Source of the DNA: Lottia gigantea
Taxonomy: Eukaryota; Mollusca; Gastropoda; Lottiidae
Direction of reading: 5' to 3'
DNA length: 64,000 bases
NCBI RefSeq assembly: GCF_000327385.1
Contig: NW_008708898.1
Coordinates: forward strand, 1,451,483 to 1,515,482
Positions within the stretch are counted from its first letter, which is position 1. Each line of letters begins with the position of its first letter. The notes beneath the pieces were generated by a model. The model had not been told where the DNA came from, searched no databases, and saw only the letters and a program-made list of their open reading frames with translations. A program made the position numbers and the translations under genes. This document shows positions 42,041 through 55,100 of this stretch, one piece after another.

Positions 42041-42044
42041 TAAC

Positions 42045-42972
42045 AAACAACTTTTTACGCTTTTATTGCATAAGTTAAATAAAATTTTATAGTGTAGACA
42101 CATACACGCGTCACGTGACAAAATGGTAAAAATAATAAGACATGATGGACAAAATGGCACTAAATTGGATTCAACCGAACTGAGAACTACATTATCACAA
42201 TAAGCCAGATTGTGCTGTACGTAAGGAGAGACAGTCAAACACAGATTGCCACAATATGAGGAGTTGAACAGTGATGTCGACCATACAACTTCAGTGTCAA
42301 CTTTCAAGTCACAAAATAAAATGATATAAACATTATTAACACGAAATGTTTTATATTTATATAAATATTTACAATATTTTCTCACACAAAATAATTAATT
42401 CTTTTTTTTTATAAATTTAGAATATCAACAAATATCAACAACAAAAAACGATCTGCGATAATAAAAAAAATGGCGGGAAATTTAAATATTTAAGTAGATT
42501 GGATCAATTTGACTTAAATCAGAAATGTTAAAATATATCCTGCCCTTAAGTAAATTACCATATCGATTTCAGTGATTGATCTCGATCACAATGAATAACT
42601 TAGACATTTAGGTAACTTAAGTTTTTTACTAGCGTAAGCTTTGCTATAAATTATTCAAAATGGCTTCTGATGAACAATGAGTTAAAACTGGTGACTCCGT
42701 ATTTTATTTACACTACTTCACAATTCTAAACAGTTGAATACAACATTATTGTCAACCCCGATTCTATTTTTCTCAATTTGTCCAACTTGCAGCTTTCAGT
42801 CTCGTTCATTGTTCACAGCATCACTGAAGGGTTCGAGATCTCATTGTGTTCACACAATACCGAGTGACTTATTCATCGTCATTGTAGGGAAAATATAGCA
42901 CTTCCAAACAGCCACTCGGTACGCTGAGGTATATTTTGTTGTTTAGCCTTATCGCCTCCGAGCAATTTCTCA
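42045..42972 (-). other. ISL1: Islet 3' UTR
   Basis: About 0.93 kb from the stop codon to a strong poly(A) signal at 42062-42067, with several ATTTA words. Two Pumilio-type TGTAAATA elements lie on the transcript strand: 42705-42712, overlapping a weaker proximal AATAAA at 42703-42708, and 42366-42373. Use of the distal end is inferred from the better downstream GU-rich element. A 119-codon open frame on the same strand inside this region has no family resemblance and is treated as chance. Confidence 0.6.
42062..42067 (-). promoter_or_regulatory. Islet distal poly(A) signal
   Basis: On the transcript strand the sequence reads GCAATAAAAGC, followed after about ten bases by the GU-rich TTGTTTGTTATTC. 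This is the textbook arrangement for metazoan 3' end formation. It lies about 0.9 kb after the stop. An alternative AATAAA at 42703-42708 would give a 270 nt UTR. Confidence 0.65.
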
Positions 42973-43146
42973 TCACTGACTTATAGGGCTCGAAAGATCG
43001 GATGGCGTCCGAGGAAAGTCGGAATTAACAGAGCTCGGCATGTCGTCAGTGTGCATGTAACCCGGATGCTGCAGCATTGGATCTGTTTCCGGTGAGGAGC
43101 CATTCATATTCATACACCCTTGATGCATTGGATCGAACGTATTCAT
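42973..43146 (-). CDS. ISL1: Islet exon 6: C-terminal tail and stop
   Basis: The acceptor TTTCTCTTCAG precedes 43146. There are 57 codons and a TGA at 42975-42973. It begins [16 protein letters not shown] and ends [15 protein letters not shown]. The Met/Ser/Pro-rich tail ending in a TP...SPI motif parallels vertebrate LPDTPNSMVASPIEA. Phase 0 entry agrees with exon 5. The exon is too short and divergent to find by frame length alone, but the splice site, phase and tail motif support it. Confidence 0.9.
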   Translation of the reverse strand: MNTFDPMHQGCMNMNGSSPETDPMLQHPGYMHTDDMPSSVNSDFPRTPSDLSSPISQ

Positions 43147-46100
43147 CTGAAGAGAAACACAAAAAGAAAACCATAAATAAGCTTATAAAGATAATAATGA
43201 CACTTCACAAAATCTCTTGCTTGAAATCGAAGTGTACGAAAAATATTGCTAGCAAACTTCCTTTGATCTGAGTGACGTAGGAACATCAAGGCTTTTAAAC
43301 AGGGATTTTATACCATTGAAAACTATATTGAATATTTTAGAAACAAACAATGGATGCCACGTTTATTCACGTTTGAATTACTCTCTGTTATTTTATTTTG
43401 AAACTCTCTTTCATGCTTTAGTACTGTTACTATATAAAGCGAGTGGTGAAGTACTTCCGGCTTATATAAGGGACAATTCAGGTAAAGAATGGACTAAAAT
43501 AGGTCAAGTTCTTCTCACGTTCCTGGTAAACAATGACACAACCAGATTCTATAGAAATATTATCCAGGCGTAAATCAATACGCAAATCTACGCAAAAAAT
43601 CAAAGTTATAAAAATACTATTGGCCATTGAATAATTGGTGACGATCAATAAAGCAAATAATCTATTGAAATAATACAATATCAATAGCATTCTGTAAAAA
43701 ATCAAACTAAAAGAAGGGCGTTTAATCGATTCACTATTGTGCTTATATGTGCTTCAATTCTGGTTCTTTAACAAAGGAGAAGACGAATGAATAAAATCAT
43801 GAGCCGTAGACAAATAAATTCTAGAACAATGAATTTACAAATTCTACTATTGCTAAAGGGATCTTTGCCTGAGCCAGAGAAGCATCTGTGGGAGTGATGT
43901 ACTAAAAATATTCACGAAAGTTTTTTGACAGTGTAAAGAATATATCAGCTTTCGATTTGCAATAGAAGACGAAGGCACTGTTTGTAGTTGAGAACTGGGT
44001 GTAATCCACAAAAAACAGACTCAGGAGAAGGTAAAAATCAAAAAGCAAATAAATGTGCATAACTAACAAATAATAAATACCAAATAAAAGAAACAACACT
44101 AAAATATAAAAAGAAGCAGGACTAAACCAAGCTATAAATGATGTGGAATCTGGACGGTGATAAAATTAGAGTGGGTATGAGTAATACCACCCCGTACCGG
44201 TGTAATGGCCTATCTAAAGGTAGGGTGTAGGTAATAAGCACCAGTTTACCGTGGGGTGGTCCAATTCGGCTGGTTTAGACCTGCTTCTATATATATACAA
44301 CAGTGTCATCCTCTTCATTTGACCCAATAAAACTGCTCACCAATTGTCTAAAAGGAGCGTTGTGAGGATCCATGTCTCCTTGCATTGCAAAATCACTGAG
44401 AGCCTTCCACGGTGTTTGATAACTCTGAACGTCAACCTGGTTTGATTGCATACCAGTGCCATCATTACGAACTGGGCTGGTAGCAACCATTGGTACACCA
44501 TTTAATGGTCTGCCTAAACCGTTAACATGCTGCAAAGAAAAGATGATAAAAATAAGGGTTGGAATACTAAGATAAGAATACAAGACTTATAAATGGGGTG
44601 ATTCTCAGCAACATTTTAAATATTATTCACAAATTAAAATATGAATAAAAAAGGATAACCAGCATATACCACAAACCCTACACTAAAAATCGGTCAATAT
44701 TTATAATCATGTTTTGGTTTATTGCTAGAATACAGATTTAAAAATTGGCTTTTCCAGAAATGTTTTTTTTCAACGTCTACACGTTTATACAACGTGATTT
44801 TCAGCAATAGAATTTTAAGATAATGAAATGTTGTACTAATGAAATAAAACCAAGAATTAATAACAATTTATTAACGACAATGAAAAGATTGTTGTGAGTA
44901 TTTCTGGATGAAATGTGGTAATAATCATGAATGAATATTAATACATGTGTTTAAAAATAGTTTAATATCATTTCATGACGACAATAAGAAAATCGTGATT
45001 TTGAGATATTTGTTGGAAAATGGCCTAAATGATTCAGACTAAGTCACATTACTAATTCCTTCCTACGTTCGTACTTTCCGCATTATGTCATTGAACAAAA
45101 CGTTACGCTTCTTAAGCAATCGTCAAAACGTTGGCGTTTTTGTCATTAATCGAATAAGTTCACAAAATATCCGTTCGATCTTTTCTTCCATGCCCAAATA
45201 TAGAAATATTCAAAACTTAAACAAAAGATGTTTTTCAGCAGATTAGGAAAACATGTGTTTTTGCTCAAGAACAATGGCTGCAATAAACAGATTGGTCTCA
45301 ACTAAAAATAGCCAAAGTTGTTTTGAAGCACAGTTACATGATTCTTGGACTTTAAATTTTAAAAATAAAAACAAAAAAGAAGTCTATGTTTTAAAAGTCT
45401 GCTAAAATTTCCATTGTTTCTATATTGTCAGGAGGCATGCCCTGAACTAGAATTTCTATTTTTGAAGATGGACATAAAGACCTACTTCAGCGTCTAATAA
45501 AAACAAGAGCTTATGTCTCTCTGGGTAGATTTTTATTGTTTGGGGACACGAGTCCAAGATTGGAAACTTGAAAGTGTTCAAGTCTGTTTTAAAATGGTAT
45601 CAAAATGAAAATATATGTTTAGAATAAAAATACGACCTTACAAGAAGATCAAGTATCAGGCGCCTTACAATTGCAAATTGTAATTTAAACACGATGCTTC
45701 ACTATCAGCTCGGGTGTTTGATACGCTAGACATACTATTGTAGATTTAAACTCGTACAAGATTTGGACACCTCCAGGCATCGATTTCAATGATTATATTT
45801 TATCATTCACTTATCTTTCAAACAGCTGTCTTTTTCAACAAAAATAATACAACTTAAGCCTTATTCAAATATTATTCTTTTATTTTTTTAAGTCTTTATT
45901 TTAATTTTCAGGAACTTAAAATGTTCCTAAAGGCTATTGTCGTTGAATAAATTCTTAAATTTTGACGATAATTTCATCAAAATTTAGAGTCGTTTTGCCA
46001 TTTTAGTGGGACGAAAACGAAGGTCGAATCTGTTGATTGCAATTGTTATGATAAAATTCATCCCCCTGAGAAATATTTTACACCCACCCCCTCCATGAAA

Positions 46101-49100
46101 AGTTTGACAGAAGGCGTTTAAAACACACTGCTATATATTTCGTCTTGAAGTTTGTTATATATTTGTCTACGTCACCGATCCCGATATGATTAAAAGTGGA
46201 TTATCTACGAATATATGATGTGTTACTAAGATCATGTCTTGAATTAAATCGTACATTTCTTAATCCGAATATATAGTTTAATATATATATTACATATTCA
46301 ATAGATAAATTGTGGGTGGGATGTATTGGAATAAAATAAGTCATTTTGTCGAATTATTCCATCGAGTACATCTCCTCATATGCAAAGCGTGGGAGGTATA
46401 TATACACAAATTAATGTATTAAACTTTTATTCTATAAGTACATTTCATAATTGACATTTAAATGTTATTGTTTTTTACCAAAAAAATTCTATTTTGATAA
46501 TTGATATTGTAATATTATTGTTAACTTATCTCAATTTCAGTTCAGAAATCATTTTAAGAATTAATAGTATGGTAAATAAAACAAATTACAAAATATTTCT
46601 GATTATTCTATACAATATATACCTCCTTACTCTTGAATGTCAAATCTTTATAATTGGTATCCTTATTTATTTTTAGATCATATTACAACGAATTACAGCC
46701 CTCTTTAGGAACACGAAATATTCTCAATATCCCAATCCAAATGAAACTCAAGGACAAATTAATCGATGGTAAACCACAACCGTAGACGAGATACAATAAA
46801 TATAACTATACCTATACTAAAAGGCTGACACCACATTATTTTATTGTACCAGTGATTTGCTATGTAAATACACGTGATCCTTAGTCATGTGATACTAGTA
46901 ATTTTATCAGAACGTAATGCCCATTTGATAAATTTTAAATATGATTTTACAATGAGTATTCACTATCATTTCCATGTATTCTCTAACAGACCAGGCTCCC
47001 ACGACCAGCACAGTGAATTATTCATAAGTTACAATAGCAGCTAGTGCATGTAAATAGAAAATCTTATTCAAATTCTTAATGAAGCTAGCTGTTTAAATGG
47101 AGCAACATTCGACGAGTGGAATAGATTATGAACAATAGCATTGGAATAAATTGCAGAAAAATGAATTCAACTTGAATAGGTTTGTGCTATTGTAGTATTG
47201 AAACATTCTGGGAACGGCAAATCTCTAATAATGTGTATGTTAGAAACAGATGATTGTTGCTTGAGTAATCCCTCTAACAATACCTAACGCCAACAATTTG
47301 CTTTTAATTAGTCGAGTAAAAGATATAATTCCATAAGACCATTTCTTAATTTCCTGCTATAACGGAACGAAATGGTAAGTCAATTGAATGGTGGTCGGAC
47401 TGAATGAGGAAATTAAAACAGCTCGACTTGATAATCTCTAACAATTATTTACATCTAATCAAATCGCCATGAGAAATCAGCGGCAAATTATTAATAACAT
47501 TCAAACAAATTTACTGAATATTCGATTTCATTTCGCAAGCTTCATTTCAGAATTAGAATATTTTTTCTTATTACAAATCCAATAATATGCTTGATTAGTT
47601 ATTCCAAAATTTTCGCATCATGTGGTAGCCTTGTATGTATAATATCTGCTATTGAAAACGCTGACAAACCGTAAGCGTAATCGATAAAGTCATTAAAACG
47701 GATTATACTATATACTAATATATGTTTGCTTCGTTGATTTTCATCATTTCCTGAGTTTACCCAGAATTCATTAGTTTTCATTTGGTTAGCACTGAATCGT
47801 GACTGAGTCGCCAAGTGAAATAATTACATTTCCTACTGTTTTTAATTCGCTCCGTTTAAACCTGATCATTATATATAACATCAAATGTGGTTCAATCAAA
47901 TTTTGAGATTTTTCAGATTAAAATTAAAACGAAACGCATGATAGACTGATTTAATATATTTGTACGCAACCGGAAACGCAATAACTAACATTCTTTCAGA
48001 TCGTTGTCTCATCAATTTGTTAAGTTTGATGTTTTAATTTTTAGCTTGGATAGACAAGCATATGCGAGTGTAAATTTGCTTGAGGAAGGAAAACAAGGAA
48101 ATTTCGTGGTTGTGGTTGCCTTATGTTTTGTACGTTATTCGACTAAGTCATCAATGTGTTTTATCTTAGTGTTTCTTAGTTTCTGATCTGTGTCATGTTT
48201 TGTTTGGACCAGAATCTGAAGAGGCTCTCTCCACTTCTGCAAGGCGTCAAGAAAAACATTTTCTAGGTTAATTTTCATCAATAATCATCTTAATAGGGTT
48301 AGAATGGCACTTGAATAATCAACGTGACACTTTCTAGTAGGTTTATTCTATTATTTAAACAGTCAACCAACATTTAGTCAATACTTCTTCAATCTTTATC
48401 AACAACTTCGATTTTCAGTCCTCCAAAAGATTTTGACCGGTTGAAGTTGACAAAATCTGCATGGTTAATTAGATTTGATGCCAGTGCGTGAGAAATTAAA
48501 GAGTTTTGATCTTTTTATTAGCTTTAAACGGGTTTCGTGTGAGGAAACATGAAGAGTGTACGACCGAGGTAATTTGGTGTTGGGTTCACAAGATTTCATC
48601 CGAATTGGGCACGCGACGCGGATGTAAATGGGGGAAATTCAACAATAGAAGATGACGAATGATAGTTGTTATTGTGAGTGTTTGGGTCTCAACTTGTGAT
48701 TTAATTTCTTCATATTACAGCTATTACCGTTAATAAGCTATATTTATAGATTTTAGTTCCCTATACAATACCAAGTTGTCCTCAGACACGCATCGGAAAG
48801 GCTTATTAAAAGGCAGAAGAGGGGTAATTTATGTGAATTATGCTGAGACGAAGCGGACAAGAGAAAACTAGCGAGGAACAAGCGAAGGAAATGAAATGTG
48901 GAAATTAGGGTTGATTATGATAGTAAATATAGTGTAGAAGATTAGCCTGGAATCTGACTACAATAAAACCTGTAATTACAGCACGGCGCTTAGTTAGATA
49001 TTAGGGATTAGAAACTACATCAAATGTAATAGGAGACAACCAAGAGACTTAAGAAAATTACCGTGTATTATACCTGCAATTTTACTTGAACGTTAGGCTT

Positions 49101-52100
49101 GATATTACACTTAATGTTTCAATTGATAAAAACAGTCTTAATATGTGAGAGTATTTTCAAACAGCGATAAAACACTAAAAATGAAAAATATTTGAAATTT
49201 TTAAAATGCTATGAAATAAACTTGGTTTATGTGGATGCACATGGATTAAGAAAATTGTTATCTAACTTAAAATACATAGATCAGATTACAGAAAATTTGC
49301 AAACTGTTGTTTTGATTGTTCAACTAAAATCGGTCGTAAACTTTCAGATATGAGCTTAATTTTCAAGTTTGCAAAGAATCTTAATCTTTTTAGGTTTTGT
49401 AAAGAAGGAACGTCAGCGTCGATATCACAAAACATCCAAAATGGTGGAAAACTTTATTAAATACACGTAATTGACAACATTTTTAATAAAACAGAATACA
49501 AACTGTGTTTTTATCATAATAAACGTTGTGATAATAATAATATTAGACCTCAATCATATTATTTTCCTTTTAGTGATAAGAAGGTTACGCTTTAGTCATT
49601 TGATCACATACAGATAAACCGCGGGGTACGATTTAGGAATTTCGACGTCATCATCTGAACGCACGTAACAGCAAAAACCAAACTGAAATCAACTGGCGCA
49701 AAGCTAATCAAGAATTTTCCACGAATACCTTACAGCCATTATCCTATCAGCATATTCACGATTTCCGTAAAAAAATAGAATTTTATGAGAGATTTTAGGT
49801 TCATGCTGGCCTTTTTACGATCAGCCAAATTCAATGCTTGGAATTGTTGGTAATCATAAATAGTCACAAAGTATCGTTTTGGATGAAATAAACTATATAA
49901 TGTTGGACTATAACATTATCAAATTCTTACGATTGTTCTTAACAACAGTGGTTAATACATCATAAATAGAACAAAGAGCTACAAATAGTGAGTAGTAAAA
50001 TACAAAATCGTATTTACTATTTTAGTAAAGTAATTACGAACGTCTGGGTGTCAGGAACTATTAAAAGAAATATGACAAGAATAATCGAGTCTAGTTTTCT
50101 AGTAAGATATCAAACCAATGTCGACACAGTAGTTCAGATGAAGAGATAACCGCGTTGGTGAGAGACCGACACTCAGCAGGATGAATGTAGAGTTTAACGC
50201 GAGTAACTGATAATCAAAATTTATTTTTTAAAAACCACTGTTTCATGGAGAAAACTGGGTAAAACAGGAAGAACCCATCCCCAGGTTGTCTTGACATAGA
50301 TATTTGACCTAGATGATTGCACTGTTGATATTATTATTAGATTAAAATAAAACTAATACAGATGTATACAGCCATAAAATAAGATATTCTGAGAAAGTTA
50401 ACAGATCGTCAAACAGATCAGTCTCATATACATGAAACTTCTGGTCACATATTTCGACTAACGTTTGTATTTAGAAATGGATTCTATTCCCGTACGACAA
50501 AAAGTTTTGGTTTCCGAAGGCGAAAAGATTTTTTTAGTCCATTACTAAAGTAATTTACAGTACTTTATAGTTCTTGCTCAGGTAAATATCCTCAGCTTTT
50601 ACACTGACTTCAAAAGCAGGATTTGAAAGACTTCCTTCATTTAGAAATTGATCTCTAAACATCAAAAACAACATACACAATTCATAATTGTCACATGTAG
50701 GCAACTTATGTTGTTGAAATCTGAGAAGATTTTGCTGAAGGATGAAACGATTGATAATCAAAAGACTGGAGCTTCTAACAAGAAGACTCTTCATGTTGCA
50801 GATTTTGAAGTATTGGCACAAGAGGCTGTTGACATGTTGTAATTATTCCGATATGTTTATTTTATCTTTAACAGTGAAGAGTTCAGTATACTAATTTTAT
50901 CTTCGATATACGTATATGTAAAGAGTTGGATACGGTATATTTATAAGTTATCTAATAATATTATGTCTAATGAAGATGTGTATATGGAGGAGGGTCAATC
51001 TAATTAGCCTATTTATGAAATATTATCATATACGATAAATATATAACAGTAGGTGGCGCTCTGGAGTCTCATACCTGTAGATATGGACTGATATACATCA
51101 ATGGTTCTTAGATAATATGGTAGCCTTCCAGAAGCCGGTATAGTAGTTATACCTAATTCCCAAATATTTTGAAAAGTTACGCAAAGTTTTAGCTTGCTTT
51201 CGTTTTTTGATAAAGGTTATTGAGAATCACCCCACTATATATAATGAGAGCAATGTTTATTTTAGAATTTGAAAAACATAGCTCCTAATGAAATACAATA
51301 ACAGCTTGCGGCCGAATCATGCCAATAAATTCCTTTGGAAAAAAACAGAAGCCTCGTGCACTTCGGATCTTAGTTGTCTTAAGGAAACCGGAAGTAGAAA
51401 CTGCTTACCTTTTCTTGATGTTGTTGATGTAGCTGTTTCATGAAAATACTCCTTTTTTTATCCTTACATCTCTTGTTCTGGAACCAGACTCGGATCACTC
51501 GAGGACTCAATCCGGTCATCTCCGTCATCTGTTCCTTCATTAAAGCATCCGGTCTGGGGTTAGCATTATAACATGTCCGTAAAGTATGAAGCTGTTTTTC
51601 ATTCAGCACAGTACGGACCCTGGTAGTTTTATGATCGGATGATTTGTGAATTTGAGGTCTCGTTTTCTGACCACTCTTTTCTGGTCGACCTGGAATTACA
51701 GAACGATTATTGTTCAATTGGTATAGCAAGAGCTAACTTACAATTGAGTAGATAAATTAACCCTCAAAATAAAAAGCTCAGTTGACGGTTGTAGAGAAAA
51801 AAAAAATAGAAGACGATTTTGAATTTTTAAGTAATAGTTGTATTAGAATAAATATAAATTCTAAAAATATTAGGTCTTAGCTAATCGTACTAGTCAGCAC
51901 TAGGAATGAATATTAAAAACCTAGAAATATTTTAAGTTAAAGATTGATCTTTACTCTATGAACTCGGCCTATATCTATTGTTTGAAATCTGATTTATTTT
52001 GTCAACACGATCCCATTTTATTATCGATTATATCAAATTTAATCAACCAATTTCTATTTTCTAAAAATACAATTTTATCTCAATCAAAATATTGTGAAAT

Positions 52101-55100
52101 TTTAAAATAATTCTCAAAAAGCTTCAGGATGTCGACAAAATAATTTCAATTCTTTGTGAAATTTGACATCGATTACATCAATATAGAATTTGTTTTCATA
52201 AATTAGACGTAGAATTTGGTGAATAGAAATGCATTATCATTACTTGAAACAAAGCAACTATATATTTGATGATTTTTATTTTTCACTTTGAAAGATAGAA
52301 ACTAAAGCAATCGATTTTTACATTTCCTATAGGAAATTTGCTGAGTTTTTCCTCTTTTTTTAAGATAATAGTACAATGCTTAAGAGTACACGATGCACTT
52401 CATTGTTGTGCCTCAGTATGTTTAGAAGTAGTTTGTAATGTTTTAAGCATTATCCGTCACATCCGACAGGGAAATGAAAAAGAAAATGGTAGGCGGTTTG
52501 TAAAGGTTGTAAAACATGATGTTAACATCGTATTGGTATTTTTAAACAAGATGTTGTTTCGAAAAAATATTGTTTCAAATATAACAATGATATTTTTCGA
52601 TTTTTTGGCCAGCAAAACAATCAGTTCTTCTTCGTCAATTTTGTTTCCATTTCTTGTTTACAAAATATGATTGTTTCACAGACTTTGCTGCGTTTTCTAT
52701 TTCTCAGAAATGTCCTTCAAGACGTGACGTTAGTTGTGACCAAAGATGGGGCAGTTTTCAACCTGAAGTTGAGTTTGCGTTGAATCCGTAAATCATAGAT
52801 CCGTTTCAACTTGAACTAAAAAAATTAAATCATTTTGTGAGAATGAACTTAAACCCACATTCATATCATTTCAAAGTGATTCGCGATCTTGCTCACAAAA
52901 GATTGTACATTAAATGTCAAGTTTCCTTGATATAGCTTGAAAAATTTTAAATGAAGTTTCAAAACGACGGTCGCTCTATTTTGTAGATTTCAAAATGACG
53001 ACAACCACCCAGTATGAAATTTGAAATAAAACGTTTACTCGTGTCATAACTGAAGTAGTTTATTTCAAAAGTAGACTGTAAAGTAGAGAAATCAAGTTAG
53101 GCTGACATGGCGGTTGTTGGACGATTGACTTGTAATCTGATAGCCTCTGAGATTTTGTTTTACTTTCTGATTATTTCAGATTGAGACAACATGTCGTATC
53201 CTTGGTGAACCTAAATCTCCGTATTAGAACACCAAAGACGTTTACTATCCCAATCAATTCTTGTAATCGATAGAACTGATTACAGACCCTAACAATAGCA
53301 CGATTTCTGTCTCGTTCTATCCAGAATCGCAGAAATGAAGTTGCAGGTTCTGGTAGCTACGGCACGATTTTGTGCCAATTATCACCAACTCCGGGCATTC
53401 TAGTGCTACTTCACAAAGACAAAATCGTTTAAGCTTTGTTCATCAATTGTTGTATAATTGTGTGTATGCATGCTTGATAAAGGTCGCAGGCGATTGAAAT
53501 GGTAAAAACCATCGAACACCACACATCACTGCTCTAATTTCATTTTCCCTTGTGACCAAATTAATTATCAACTTACAAATTGTGTACACAAAACTCGCTT
53601 TACAAAACTCGACAGCGGCTCGAACATTGCTGTAACCAGGCGAAATTAAATCTCGAATCCAAACAAATTTGTGTGAAGAAAAGTGTGGAATTTAGTGGTA
53701 ATGGTGTCCGATAACAAATAATTAGAGGCCAATATAATAGAAATTTATTGAAGACAATAGCCTCACAAATATTAATTTTCAATCGCACCATGTCAGACAC
53801 GTGTATCCAACGTTTCGATTATCAAATTTACTGAATGAATTGGACAAACGGCAAATAAAATGTGCTATTTAATCTAACTGGTAAGGCTTTCCTTATTCAT
53901 TTAACATTATATTGAATCATTGAAAACAATCGATGCTGTAAATTGTACAGAGAGCAAATGTTAATCAAAAAATATGTCAAACAATAAAAATTAATAAAAT
54001 ATTTAAGTATTAATTATATTTAAGATTACTACAGGTATCGTTAAGAATACTCTCCAGATTACTAATTAGCATATTTGTATACACCGTCTTTGATCTTTAC
54101 AACTTCAAAGGTACCGCCTGCTCGGACTACCAAAGGAGCAACGTATTTGTAGATTTGTTTTCAAAACAAATATATCAGATAATGATAAAGGTATACAAAT
54201 TGAAGAAAAATATAACCTTGTAATGTGCAGTATAAAGAGATAAGTAATATTAATGTGTATATGGATATAAATAATGAGTATTATATCTTTTAATTACTTA
54301 TATCTTATCTTTTATATATTTTATATTTATTTAATTACTTCTTATATTTCAGGATCAAACTCGCCATTTTATCATCGGGCTGATACCAAATAAAATTACC
54401 AAAGTTTAATATACCATGTATCTTCCTTTGCAAATTCTAGGAATTTAACTTCAGCGAAAAAATAATTCAACTAAAATAAGTAGAAATATTTTATAGCTCA
54501 ATGGAAATGGTGACTTTCAAGAGTAAGGAGGGGTTAAGAATTTCTCCAAAAATCTCTACTGCAGAAATATTTTTCAATATTGAAGAAATCTTATTTTTTC
54601 CTTGCTTAATTCAGATCAAATCAAAATGAAAGAATGAAAGAAATGAATATTATTTAAATCACAAAATAATTTGAATTTTGAATTGATATATCTGAAATCA
54701 AATATCAGGGCATATTAGATTCTATAACTGAAAGAGATTGATGAATAATCAAAGTTATAATAAATAACTTGTCGTTATATTGATTGCTTATATCGATCTG
54801 TTATAATCGATTAGTCAATAATTATTGAATTTTAATTTTTCTGTTTAACAATGAACAATAACTAGCATTAACTTAGCAACGTTTTAATATCTTAAACAAA
54901 CTAGCTGACTGACTGGAGGACGTCTATTTTTGATAGAGACAAATTAATCTTCTTATGATTTTTCCACAACAATACTTATGGTCTTTTTGAGAATTATGAT
55001 GAGGGTAAGTATGTCAGCGTGTGTCAGTTTATGTCAAGTCTCTGACATTATGGAAATTAACAGGACCAGTAGGCAAGTGAAATGCAATTCCAACTTCACA

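Noticed and set aside
42026-42385. 119-codon open frame, the longest in the window, on the Islet strand
   Set aside because: It lies between the Islet stop and the best poly(A) signal, has Leu/Phe/Ser/Cys-rich chance-like composition and no recognisable family. Treated as 3' UTR.
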